Source: an uncultured Bacilli bacterium | GTDB lineage: Bacteria; Bacillota_I; Bacilli_A; RF39; UBA660 | DNA: 42,583 bases | Assembly (NCBI GenBank): GCA_947624175.1 | Contig: CANQJD010000006.1 | Span: 1 to 42,583, forward strand | Reading direction: 5' to 3' | Shown: positions 8,081 through 15,451 of the stretch, piece by piece | How the letters are laid out: the number at the start of each line of letters is the position of its first letter | Numbering within the stretch: position 1 is the stretch's first letter | Program-made: the position numbers and the translations under genes | The notes under the pieces: model-generated | Database searches by the model: none | Told to the model about the DNA's origin: nothing | What the model saw: the letters and a program-made list of their open reading frames with translations, nothing else

Positions 8081-8093
8081 AAATTTTCATATA

Positions 8094-8167
8094 TGGCAGG
8101 GGATGAGAGAATCGAACTCCCATCTAAGGTTTTGGAGACCCCTATTTTACCATTAAACTAATCCCCT
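8094..8167 (-). tRNA. tRNA-Trp (anticodon CCA)
   Basis: Full cloverleaf on the minus strand: acceptor AGGGGAT/ATCCCCT, D arm, anticodon loop CTCCAAA giving CCA, T arm GGGAGTTCGATTCTCTC, encoded 3' GCCA. A CCA-only tRNA-Trp fits a standard code in which TGA is a stop; TGA indeed ends several genes in this window. Confidence 0.95.
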
Positions 8168-8179
8168 AGGTCAATAATT

Positions 8180-8208
8180 AGTTTAACATTATTTATTTTA
8201 CTTGTCAA
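8180..8208 (-). promoter_or_regulatory. Promoter of tRNA-Trp
   Basis: Minus strand TTGACA, 17-base spacer, TAAACT, about 12 bases before the tRNA. Its -35 box overlaps the -35 of the divergent promoter on the other strand. Confidence 0.7.
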
Positions 8209-8230
8209 TTATTAATTTTTCATATATAAT
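8202..8230 (+). promoter_or_regulatory. Promoter of the lysine-rich membrane protein/sufB unit
   Basis: TTGTCA, 17-base spacer, TATAAT, 22 bases upstream of the ATG. The -35 hexamer shares five bases with the -35 of the opposite tRNA-Trp promoter. Confidence 0.7.
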
Positions 8231-8252
8231 ATAACGTGTTGGGAGTGATAAT

Positions 8253-9428
8253 ATGGGAAGTAGTACTACTAGTGTTAAGAAAAAGCCTAATCAAAGTGGT
8301 AAAAAGAATAATTCAAAGAAAAAATATACTCCTAAAAAAAATAATACCACTTCTAAAAAAGGCAATAATAATTCTAAAAATAATAATTATAAAAATAAGA
8401 CACCAGTTAAAAAAAGTAATTATCAAAAAGTTCAAAAGAAAGTAATTGAAGATACTAAAAAAACTCAAGAAAAAGAAATTAAAAAACAAGAAACAAAAAA
8501 GAAAAAACAAGAGGTAAGACAACAAAAAGCCGAAGAAGAAATAAGAAATAGAACATTTAAAAGAAGAGTAAAATTAATAACCCTTAGTATTTTAATTAAA
8601 TTAAGAAATTTCTTTGTTAAACTCTTTAAATTAATTTGGAATGGTTTAAAAAAGATAGGTAGAGGATTTAAGAAGTTAGGAAAAAGAATCCAGATTTTAT
8701 TTATTTCTTTTAAAGATAAAAGAAAAGCTAAAAGATTACTTCATAAAGAAAAGAAGAAAAATAAAGAAGAAAAACAGAAGTTAAAAGAAGAAAAAGAAAA
8801 ACTAAAAGAAGAAAAAAGATTATTAAAAGAAACTAAAAAAGAAGAAAAGAAGAAACTTCAAATAATTGATGATGATGAAATTATAATTAAAAGTTTAACT
8901 GGTAAAAGACTTCCTACTAAAAAAACTAAAGGGGATAGAAAACGAAGAAAAACAATTTATTTAAAAGAAGCATTATTATTCATGATAATATTTACTATTC
9001 TTGATGTTGTTATGTTCTATGAAACTAAAACTTTTGATATTTTAACAATATTTGATAATAATTTATGGAATTTAATAGCAACCATTGGTTTTACTTTATT
9101 AATATTATTAATAGGAACTTTTCTTATTGATTTAATTGTAAGTGAAATAATTCTTAAAATTAAAAGAAGAAAGTTAAATAAACAAAAGAAGGAAGGAAAA
9201 GAAGAGATTGTTCCTAAAAAGAAAGTTAAAGAAAAGAAAAAAGTTTCTAAAAACTCTGAAATAGAACCTAAAAAGAAAGTTAAGAATAATAAAGATAAAA
9301 TAAAGGAGAAAAAGAATTTAGAAAAAGAAGTTAAAAGGATTAAAGAAGAGACTTTTAAAAAGAATAATAAAATGAATAATAATAAGAAAGTTCCTTCAAA
9401 AGCTAAGACTAAGAAACAAGGTGATTAA
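8253..9428 (+). CDS. Lysine-rich coiled-coil membrane protein
   Basis: 391 aa, extremely basic. Residues 1-95 are a low-complexity Lys/Asn/Ser tail, 160-205 a heptad-like run of EEKEKLKEEK repeats, and about 239-256 and 273-296 two membrane segments (ALLFMIIFTILDVVMFY and LIATIGFTLLILLIGTFLI). The C-terminal tail is again Lys-rich. With two membrane spans both basic tails probably face the cytosol, where they could contact nucleic acid, ribosomes or acidic lipids; this is inference. No family recognised. The ATG has GGGAGTG upstream. The stop overlaps the GTG start of sufB by 8 bases. Confidence 0.7.
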   Translation: MGSSTTSVKKKPNQSGKKNNSKKKYTPKKNNTTSKKGNNNSKNNNYKNKTPVKKSNYQKVQKKVIEDTKKTQEKEIKKQETKKKKQEVRQQKAEEEIRNRTFKRRVKLITLSILIKLRNFFVKLFKLIWNGLKKIGRGFKKLGKRIQILFISFKDKRKAKRLLHKEKKKNKEEKQKLKEEKEKLKEEKRLLKETKKEEKKKLQIIDDDEIIIKSLTGKRLPTKKTKGDRKRRKTIYLKEALLFMIIFTILDVVMFYETKTFDILTIFDNNLWNLIATIGFTLLILLIGTFLIDLIVSEIILKIKRRKLNKQKKEGKEEIVPKKKVKEKKKVSKNSEIEPKKKVKNNKDKIKEKKNLEKEVKRIKEETFKKNNKMNNNKKVPSKAKTKKQGD

Positions 9429-10737
9429 AATAGAAATCGTAGGTTTAAACTTAGAAAATATCAAGTTAATATCTAAGTATAAAAATGAAAGTGATTATTT
9501 TTTAAACTATCGAATTAAAGCTTATCAAGATTTTTTAAAATTAGATGATCCAAAGTTTGGACCTAAATATAAGATTGATTATGATAAGATAATTTATTAT
9601 AAAAGTATACAAGATGAAACTAAAGATAATTGGGATAAGGTTGATTTGAAGATTAGGGAAGAATTTAAACCTTTGGGGGTTATTGAAAGTGAATGTAATT
9701 TAGATGGTATTGGGATTCAATATGAAAGTGAAGTAATTTATCATAATATGTTAAAGGAACTTGAAGAAAAGAAGATTATTTTCACATCAATTGATGATGC
9801 TATTAAGAAGTATCCCGAGTTAGTTAAAAAATATTTTGGTAAATTAGTTCCTAGTACGGATAATAAATTTGCAGCTTTAAATTCCTGTGTTTTTTCGGGA
9901 GGTAGTTTTATCTATATTCCTAAAAATACAACGTTAGATAGACCACTTCAAAGTTATTTTAGGATTAATAGTAAAAGAATGGGACAATTTGAAAGAACTT
10001 TAATTATTGTTGATGATAATAGTAGTGTTCATTATATAGAAGGTTGTACAGCTCCAAGTTATAGTGAATCAAGTTTACATGCAGCAGTCGTTGAAATTTT
10101 TGTTGGTAAAAATAGTAAATGCCGTTATTCAACTATTCAAAATTGGGCCGTTAATGTTAATAATTTAGTTACTAAAAGAGCATTAGTTGAAGAAAACGGA
10201 GTTATGGAATGGATTGATGGGAATATTGGTAGTTTAAATACAATGAAATATCCTGCTTGTATATTAAAAGGAGATAATGCAAGTGGGACTTGTATTACGG
10301 TTAGTATGGCAGGTAAAGGACAATATCAAGATACTGGTAGTAGGATGATTCATCTTGGTAAAAATACCAAAAGTAAAATTATTTCCAAGAGTATTGCCGT
10401 AAATGGTGGTAATGCAACTTATCGTGGAAAAATTGATATTAAAGAAATGGCTATTGGAAGTGAAGCTAGTTTAAAATGTGATACTTTAATATTAGATAAA
10501 ATAAGTAAAAGTGATACTTACCCGGTTAATATAAATCGAAATAAAGAAAGCAACTTATATCATGAAGCAACCGTTTCTAAAATAAGTGAAGAAAATCTTT
10601 TCTATTTAATGAGTAGAGGAATTCCATATGAAAAAGCTATGGAATTAATTATCTTAGGTTTCATCGATCAATTTAAAGAAGAATTACCAGTTGAGTATGC
10701 AGTTGAGTTAAATCGCTTAATAAAACAAATTTTATAG
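9421..10737 (+). CDS. sufB: Fe-S cluster assembly scaffold SufB
   Basis: 438 aa, slightly short at the N-terminus compared with the usual ~465. SufB is the scaffold on which SufC ATPase and SufD help assemble Fe-S clusters in the cytosol. Recognisable blocks: NYRIKAYQDFLKLDDPKFGP (N-terminal), IYIPKNTTLDRPLQSYFRIN, EGCTAPSYSESSLHAAVVE, and the C-terminal HEATVSKISEENLFYLMSRG followed by IPYEKAMELIILGFI. It starts with GTG overlapping the upstream gene, with no good ribosome site of its own, so it depends on coupling. sufC, sufD, sufS and sufU are not adjacent, unlike the usual Bacillota operon. SufD is a paralogue, but the EGCTAP and HEATVSKI motifs favour SufB. Confidence 0.9.
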   Translation: MIKIEIVGLNLENIKLISKYKNESDYFLNYRIKAYQDFLKLDDPKFGPKYKIDYDKIIYYKSIQDETKDNWDKVDLKIREEFKPLGVIESECNLDGIGIQYESEVIYHNMLKELEEKKIIFTSIDDAIKKYPELVKKYFGKLVPSTDNKFAALNSCVFSGGSFIYIPKNTTLDRPLQSYFRINSKRMGQFERTLIIVDDNSSVHYIEGCTAPSYSESSLHAAVVEIFVGKNSKCRYSTIQNWAVNVNNLVTKRALVEENGVMEWIDGNIGSLNTMKYPACILKGDNASGTCITVSMAGKGQYQDTGSRMIHLGKNTKSKIISKSIAVNGGNATYRGKIDIKEMAIGSEASLKCDTLILDKISKSDTYPVNINRNKESNLYHEATVSKISEENLFYLMSRGIPYEKAMELIILGFIDQFKEELPVEYAVELNRLIKQIL

Positions 10738-10774
10738 TGTCAAATTGTGTAAAATAAATTTTTTTAAAAAATTC

Positions 10775-10805
10775 AAAAAATCGTTAAATTGCGATTTTTT
10801 TTCAT
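10775..10805 (+). terminator. Terminator after sufB
   Basis: Stem AAAAAATCG/CGATTTTTT with an 8-base loop and a T run of eight. Confidence 0.8.
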
Positions 10806-10892
10806 CTCAATTTTAAAAATCTCCCTAGAGCAAAAATAACTTTTGTTTTAAAAAGTCTTTTAATTTTCAATTTTATTTTGCAATTTTCAATT

Positions 10893-10922
10893 TTGACAAA
10901 TCTAGATTATTTATTTTATAGT
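10893..10922 (+). promoter_or_regulatory. Promoter of ssb
   Basis: Consensus TTGACA with TATAGT 18 bases downstream, about 20 bases before the ribosome site of ssb. The stretch 10806-10892 between the sufB terminator and this promoter shows nothing else recognisable. Confidence 0.65.
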
Positions 10923-10943
10923 GGATTTGAAAGGAGGTTTTGT

Positions 10944-11303
10944 ATGATTAACATGGTTATGTTAGTTGGTAGATTAGTAAAAGACCCAGAGGTTGTTGAA
11001 TGCGAAAGTGGAAAAAAAGTCTCTCGGGTAACTTTGGCTGTTAATCGAAAATTCAAAAGTAATGATGGTACTTATCATACGGATTTTATTGATTGTGTTT
11101 TATGGAATAATTTCGCGATGAATGTCAATGAATATTGTTCTAAAGGCGATTTAATCGGTGTTCGTGGTAGACTTCAAGTTGAAAACTATGAAAAAGAAGA
11201 TGGCAGTAAACGTAAAATCACGGACGTTATAGCTGAAAGTATTACTTTTTTATCAACAATGAAGAATAAAGACCAAGTAACAGAACTTAAAGCAGAAGGT
11301 TAA
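10944..11303 (+). CDS. ssb: Single-stranded DNA-binding protein, short form
   Basis: 119 aa from the ATG after AAAGGAGG (5 bases spacing); an upstream in-frame start would place the promoter inside the gene. It has an OB-fold pattern: MLVGRLVKDPEV, VSRVTLAVNRKF, TDFIDCVLWNNFA, GDLIGVRGRLQVENY. Full-length SSB is ~160-175 aa and ends in an acidic DDDIPF-like tip that recruits partners; here the protein ends TELKAEG, with no tail. It therefore resembles the short SsbB class rather than a replication SSB, and is not flanked by rpsF/rpsR. It may be an accessory copy. Confidence 0.88.
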   Translation: MINMVMLVGRLVKDPEVVECESGKKVSRVTLAVNRKFKSNDGTYHTDFIDCVLWNNFAMNVNEYCSKGDLIGVRGRLQVENYEKEDGSKRKITDVIAESITFLSTMKNKDQVTELKAEG

Positions 11304-11378
11304 AAAAAAGTGTAAAAGAGGGGCAAAAAGTATTTACTTATTTTATAAGATAAGCTACAATAATGGTGGAGTGATGAT

Positions 11379-11723
11379 ATGACTTTTGGCGAAAAGTTAA
11401 AATTGTTGAGATTTGAAAAGGGATTAACCCAAGATGATTTAGGATTCATTTTAGGAGTTACGAAATCTTGTATTTCTTGTTATGAGAATGGTTCAAGACA
11501 ACCATCTGTTGATATTTTAATTTCCCTATCAATTTATTTCCGAGTAAGCATTGATTTTCTTGTTGGAATTGAACCTTATGATTTAAACGAACATAGAGAA
11601 GTTAGAATAACTAAAAAAGATGTTGAATTAATTGCTGAATTTAAAAAGAAACCCTTATTATATAGGATAATTATAAGAGCAATCCCTAGAGCAGTCTCAA
11701 GAATTGAAGAAATTTTTATGTAA
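11379..11723 (+). CDS. XRE-family HTH regulator
   Basis: 114 aa. N-terminal HTH (residues 5-60: LTQDDLGFILGVTKSCISCYENGSRQPSVDIL) of the Cro/CI type, then a helical basic tail ending IPRAVSRIEEIFM. It has its own promoter-like TTTACT...TACAAT just upstream. It lies immediately upstream of the RiPP-like operon and is a plausible but unproven regulator of it. No sensor domain is visible. Confidence 0.85.
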   Translation: MTFGEKLKLLRFEKGLTQDDLGFILGVTKSCISCYENGSRQPSVDILISLSIYFRVSIDFLVGIEPYDLNEHREVRITKKDVELIAEFKKKPLLYRIIIRAIPRAVSRIEEIFM

Positions 11724-11727
11724 TATA

Positions 11728-11751
11728 TTAAGGAGTCTTTGGACTCCTTAA
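11728..11751 (+). terminator. Hairpin after the XRE gene
   Basis: TTAAGGAGTC/GGACTCCTTAA hairpin with a very short loop. The T run after it is weak, so it may be only a partial terminator. Confidence 0.5.
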
Positions 11752-11821
11752 TGTACATCTTTATTGATTTTTCATAAAATAAAAAAATAGAAAAGTTTGT
11801 GAAAAAAAATAGAAAAAGTTA

Positions 11822-11849
11822 TTGACAAATTTCCAAAAAATGATAGAAT
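11822..11849 (+). promoter_or_regulatory. Promoter of the RiPP-like operon leader
   Basis: TTGACA, 16-base spacer, TAGAAT, 28 bases upstream of the 46-aa ORF. It is the only strong promoter seen before the operon. Confidence 0.65.
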
Positions 11850-11877
11850 ACTTTTTAAAGATGTAGGAGAGTGCGAA

Positions 11878-12018
11878 ATGAAAAAGATACAATCAATAGA
11901 ATTATTTAATAAATTCAGTGTTTGTAAAATTGCGATACAAAATATTGATATCACTCATTATTCATGTCTTTTCTATTTCAATAATGTTGATTTTATTAAA
12001 ACAGTAGAAACTCAATAG
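11878..12018 (+). CDS. 46-aa peptide, leader or precursor candidate
   Basis: ATG preceded by TAGGAGAG. The 46-residue product begins MKKIQSIELFNKFSVCKIAI and contains THYSCLFYFNN; it has two Cys, several Ser/Thr, no signal peptide and no GG cleavage site. Its last codons form the 5' arm of the following terminator hairpin, so a ribosome finishing the ORF would sit on the stem. It could be a modified-peptide precursor or a leader peptide controlling read-through. No homologue recognised. Confidence 0.5.
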   Translation: MKKIQSIELFNKFSVCKIAIQNIDITHYSCLFYFNNVDFIKTVETQ

Positions 12019-12040
12019 TGCTTTGTTTCTGCTGTTTTTA
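11998..12040 (+). terminator. Terminator/attenuator overlapping the 46-aa ORF
   Basis: 14-bp stem (AAAACAGTAGAAAC with GTTTCTGCTGTTTT, one G-U pair), 13-base loop containing the TAG stop, then T-rich sequence. Because the 5' arm is coding, translation to the stop would oppose its formation. Confidence 0.7.
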
Positions 12041-12105
12041 TTTATACAATTTATTTGATATATCTTAATTTATTATAAATAATTATTATGAGGAGGAGGT
12101 AAAAA

Positions 12106-12162
12106 ATGAGAAAATTATTAAAAAAATTTAATAAGAAATATGACATGCTATGTACTGCATAA
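12106..12162 (+). CDS. 18-aa peptide, candidate RiPP precursor
   Basis: Sequence MRKLLKKFNKKYDMLCTA. The ribosome site AGGAGGAGGT is a near-perfect anti-SD match 5 bases before ATG, which indicates very high translation for so small an ORF. The first 12 residues are Lys/Arg-rich; the end LCTA offers Cys and Thr, the residues YcaO enzymes cyclise. A terminator-like hairpin follows, then the modifying genes, the usual order for a highly expressed precursor with partial read-through. It is unusually short for a leader-plus-core precursor, so a leader-peptide role or a directly active cationic peptide is also possible. Confidence 0.5.
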   Translation: MRKLLKKFNKKYDMLCTA

Positions 12163-12181
12163 TTAATCATTGTTTTGCTTG

Positions 12182-12209
12182 AAGGCCATAGCTTAATGCT
12201 ATGGCTTTT
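12182..12209 (+). terminator. Attenuator-like hairpin before the modification genes
   Basis: AAGGCCATAGC/GCTATGGCTTT (11 bp, one G-U) around a TTAAT loop, followed by TTTT. It would lower expression of the enzymes relative to the 18-aa peptide. Confidence 0.7.
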
Positions 12210-12225
12210 AAAGGAGGTTTTGTTA

Positions 12226-13839
12226 ATGGAAAATATAAAAAGTAAAATTATACCTAATTATTTGAAAAAAAATATTGATGAAATAATGGAACAACAATTA
12301 TTTAATGCCAATAGATACTATGCTGAATCTAATCCCAACATAAGTAATTTGATGAATAGTGAATTGTATAATGAACCAGAAGTATTTTTAAATCGCCTCA
12401 TTAATAGATGGAATTGGCATAATTCTTATTATGAAACTATATTAGAACCAGCATATACTACTTTAATAAAACAAACTGATTTAGAATTATCGCCTCAAGA
12501 AATTGATGATTTAATTAAAGTTTATTTAACTTCTTGTTTAGTAGATGAAGCAACTCTTATAATGAGTGGTTCAATTAAGAAATACTTGGATTATAATTGT
12601 AAAAATATATATGTATATGATGAGAATCTATCTTCTGAATATGCAAATAATATGTTAATAACTCCACCAATAGAAACTTTTTTTGCTCAATATCAAATTG
12701 ATCATTTATATTATATATTTTTGCTTAAATCAAATGATAAGAGATTAGAAAGTTTTAAAAATTACTTAATAAGTAAATATCATGCTAATGATATTGAAAT
12801 ATTTAATGCTAGATTCAATAAAAAATTTATATCTAAATTAAATATGCCTATAAAAGATATATTAAGTGAAATTAAAAAATACATAATTCCTGATACATAT
12901 AAAACTAATCATTTTTATTTTACATTAGAGCATCCTGATAGAAAAGCTATAAGAGATATTATTATATATGATAATCTTACTGAAAAATTAATAGCAAGTA
13001 ATTTAATTGGAATATCAGGTTTCTTATTAAGAAAAAAAATATTAGAATATTTGAACACAAGTAAAATTTTATTAAATGATGGTTTTATTTATGAATTTAA
13101 TAAAGAAACTATAGCAGAATCTCTTGAATTATTAAAAGAAAAAAGGAGGAAATATATGGATAAAGATGTTCACCCATACAAGCAAAAAGGAGATACTTGT
13201 GCAATTGCTTGCATGATGATGGTACTTGAGTACTATAAAATAATTGATAAAGCAAATTGGTATGATGAGAAAAGATATTATAGATTATATGGTTCAAAAT
13301 ACATGATAGGAACCCCTTTTTCAGCTTTAGCTTTTCATTTTTCAAAAAAAGGATTAAATACAACCATCTATCATTCTGATAAAAATTTATTTAACAATGA
13401 CAAAAAAATATTAAGTAAGGAAATTTTTGATCTTTCTATGAAAGAATACAACGAATTTTTAGACAGAGCCAAACTCATAGGTACTAAAGTTATAAATGGT
13501 ATTGATATCAATTCAAAGTTATTAAAAGAAAAACTTGAAGAAGGAAACTTAATTATTTTAGCAGGAGAAAATAATTCCATTTATCATGCAATTTTAATAA
13601 CGGGATATAAAGATGATTGTTTTATAGTATGTGATCCTTTATATAAAACTAAACAAGTAAGGTCTCCTAAAGAAATAGATACTTTTCTACAAACTAGTAT
13701 TGGATCTTGGTTTATAACAGTAAATGATAAAACAAAAGAAAAAGATAAATTAATGAATAATTTAGATAAATTTTCTAATGAAGCTCAAGATTTCATGATG
13801 CCATCTAAAACAAGGAAATTACATTATGAAAACAAATAG
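12226..13839 (+). CDS. Two-domain protein with C-terminal C39-like peptidase
   Basis: 537 aa from the ATG after AAAGGAGG. Residues 1-310 form an unrecognised, mostly helical soluble domain (motifs such as NRWNWHNSYYETILEPAY and ITPPIETFFAQYQIDHLYYI). Residues 311-537 resemble papain-fold C39 peptidases: Cys325 in KGDTCAIACMMMVLEYY, His in YHAILITGYKDD, Asp in VCDPLY. C39 peptidases remove leader peptides, commonly after GG, though neither short peptide here has GG. No membrane or ABC part is present, so it would act in the cytosol. A perfect ribosome site inside the gene suggests the peptidase is also made alone. It overlaps the next gene by 14 bases. Confidence 0.65.
   Translation: MENIKSKIIPNYLKKNIDEIMEQQLFNANRYYAESNPNISNLMNSELYNEPEVFLNRLINRWNWHNSYYETILEPAYTTLIKQTDLELSPQEIDDLIKVYLTSCLVDEATLIMSGSIKKYLDYNCKNIYVYDENLSSEYANNMLITPPIETFFAQYQIDHLYYIFLLKSNDKRLESFKNYLISKYHANDIEIFNARFNKKFISKLNMPIKDILSEIKKYIIPDTYKTNHFYFTLEHPDRKAIRDIIIYDNLTEKLIASNLIGISGFLLRKKILEYLNTSKILLNDGFIYEFNKETIAESLELLKEKRRKYMDKDVHPYKQKGDTCAIACMMMVLEYYKIIDKANWYDEKRYYRLYGSKYMIGTPFSALAFHFSKKGLNTTIYHSDKNLFNNDKKILSKEIFDLSMKEYNEFLDRAKLIGTKVINGIDINSKLLKEKLEEGNLIILAGENNSIYHAILITGYKDDCFIVCDPLYKTKQVRSPKEIDTFLQTSIGSWFITVNDKTKEKDKLMNNLDKFSNEAQDFMMPSKTRKLHYENK
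13141..13158 (+). promoter_or_regulatory. Internal ribosome site and ATG before the C39 domain
   Basis: AAAAGGAGGA followed 6 bases after AGGAGG by ATG at 13156, in frame, exactly at the junction between the unknown domain and the peptidase. Initiation here would give a separate 227-aa peptidase. Confidence 0.55.
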
Positions 13840-14155
13840 TTATTTATTTTATAAAGAATATCTAAAAACAAGAAATTTAAAAAATAAAACTATTCTTATG
13901 GCTAAAACAAAAAACTCTTATTTGATTGGTCCACTTATTAATATAGATTTTAATGAAGAAAGTTTTTACAAAAGAATAGTATCAAATAGTATCTATAAAA
14001 AGAATATTTATAAAAATATATCCTCTAAAAAATGTCTAGAATTACTTACTAAATATCAAAATAATTTAGTAAGTAATGAGGTTATAGAGATTATGAAAGA
14101 TGGGAATACTTTAATTCATAAAATAATTAAAGTTCCAGGTGCTGAAAATGAATAA
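13826..14155 (+). CDS. 109-aa putative TOMM docking (F/ThiF-like fragment) protein
   Basis: Small basic protein encoded between the peptidase and YcaO, overlapping both. Residues 23-45 (TILMAKTKNSYLIGPLINID) resemble the I-G-P-L-(I/V) segment found in the C-domain/ocin-ThiF partners of azole-forming YcaO proteins, where a C-x-x-C normally follows; here no such cysteines occur. Those partners bind the leader peptide and activate YcaO. At 109 aa it is about a third of their usual length, with no room for an E1-like fold. The assignment leans on gene order and this short motif. Confidence 0.4.
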   Translation: MKTNSYLFYKEYLKTRNLKNKTILMAKTKNSYLIGPLINIDFNEESFYKRIVSNSIYKKNIYKNISSKKCLELLTKYQNNLVSNEVIEIMKDGNTLIHKIIKVPGAENE

Positions 14156-15422
14156 AAATAGATTAATATTAAGTAAAGATGAAATACTTAAAATTTTAGG
14201 AAAAAAATATTATGGATTATCAAATATTTTTAGTGATAAATTTGGTATTATAAATGCTATGCTTGAAAGACATGAATTAGACAAATATAATCTTCATATG
14301 TATCAATGCTTAAGTGCCAATACAAAAGATTTATTTAATTTAAGTAGAGAAGTTTCAAGTGGTGGATTAGGAGTAAATGAAAATAAGCAAATAGCTATGA
14401 TAAGTTGTTTAGCAGAAGCTTTAGAAAGATATTGTATGTCTTATATTCCTAAAGAAGAAATAATTGTGGGCAAAAAGCAAGAATTAAATTCCGAAAATAC
14501 ATTTGATGATTTCTCCACTTATTCAGAAAAACAATACCAGGAAAACAATTGCTTTTTGAATCCTAATGCCGATAAAATAGAATGGGTTAAAATATATAAT
14601 ATAAACAATAAAAACTTCAAGTATTGGCCTGCTAGTTTGATATATTTACCATTTGATTTGAACAAAGTTGTTGCTGAAACAACTTCTACTGGTATGGCAG
14701 CAGGCTTTACAATTAAAGAATGTATTCAAAGTGGATTAATGGAATTAATTGAAAGAGATGCTCTTATGATAAATTTTATGCAACGTTTAAATCCTCCAGA
14801 AATTAATATAAATACAATAAAAGGAATAAACGAGAATCTAGTAAAATTAATTCAAAACGATTATAGTATTAAAGTATACAAACTCTATTCTGATATTAAG
14901 GTACCAATTTATTTATCTATTATTTTCAAAAAAGAAAAAAATAAAATCCATTATGGTATAGGGGCTTCTGCAAATCTCAATTCCGATTATGCAATTAATA
15001 AATCTTTGAAAGAATGTTTATTTACATATTTTTATTCATTAAATATAATGAATGCTCAAAAAAGAAATGTTAATAATATAAAGACCTTATATGAACATTT
15101 TTTGTATTATCAAGGGGAAAATTTTAATAAATTGTTGTTTGATAGTGAAATTATCAAATATAAGAAAGAAATCGTTTCTTTCAATGAAGTAGTTAAAAGT
15201 CTTCAAAAAAATGATATTGATATATTCTATAAAGAATTAACAACAAATGATATAAAAGAAACAGGAATAAAAGTGGTAAAAGTAGTTGCACCTTCATTAA
15301 TTGATTTAAATAAGAGTCATATTTATCCAAGACTAGGAGCAAAAAGATTTTTCGAAGTTCCAAAAAAATTAAATCTAAAGTATAGTGAAAATTTAACTGA
15401 CTTACCACATCCATTTCCTTAA
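14148..15422 (+). CDS. YcaO-family cyclodehydratase (azole/azoline RiPP type)
   Basis: 424 aa from the ATG overlapping the previous stop by 8 bases. YcaO enzymes use ATP to activate peptide amides so that Cys, Ser or Thr side chains cyclise to azolines. The nucleotide-binding block is visible: STGMAAGFTIKECIQSG with Glu191, then MELIERDALM with Glu199, Glu202, Arg203 and Asp204. The protein ends in PHPFP, the PxPxP C-terminus typical of azoline-forming YcaO proteins rather than thioamide- or amidine-forming ones. No SagB-type dehydrogenase gene is adjacent, so the product may stay at the azoline stage or be oxidised by an enzyme elsewhere. Confidence 0.85.
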   Translation: MNKNRLILSKDEILKILGKKYYGLSNIFSDKFGIINAMLERHELDKYNLHMYQCLSANTKDLFNLSREVSSGGLGVNENKQIAMISCLAEALERYCMSYIPKEEIIVGKKQELNSENTFDDFSTYSEKQYQENNCFLNPNADKIEWVKIYNINNKNFKYWPASLIYLPFDLNKVVAETTSTGMAAGFTIKECIQSGLMELIERDALMINFMQRLNPPEININTIKGINENLVKLIQNDYSIKVYKLYSDIKVPIYLSIIFKKEKNKIHYGIGASANLNSDYAINKSLKECLFTYFYSLNIMNAQKRNVNNIKTLYEHFLYYQGENFNKLLFDSEIIKYKKEIVSFNEVVKSLQKNDIDIFYKELTTNDIKETGIKVVKVVAPSLIDLNKSHIYPRLGAKRFFEVPKKLNLKYSENLTDLPHPFP

Positions 15423-15451
15423 AAATATTATAATAAGAAAGAGAGAATTAT

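Noticed and set aside
8236-8525. Open frames on both strands inside the lysine-rich gene
   Set aside because: Low-complexity AAA/AAG sequence creates long frames in other phases; no ribosome sites and no sensible protein.
12226-13155. N-terminal domain as the missing SagB-type dehydrogenase or ThiF partner
   Set aside because: No flavin-binding or E1-like nucleotide motif could be found in these 310 residues.
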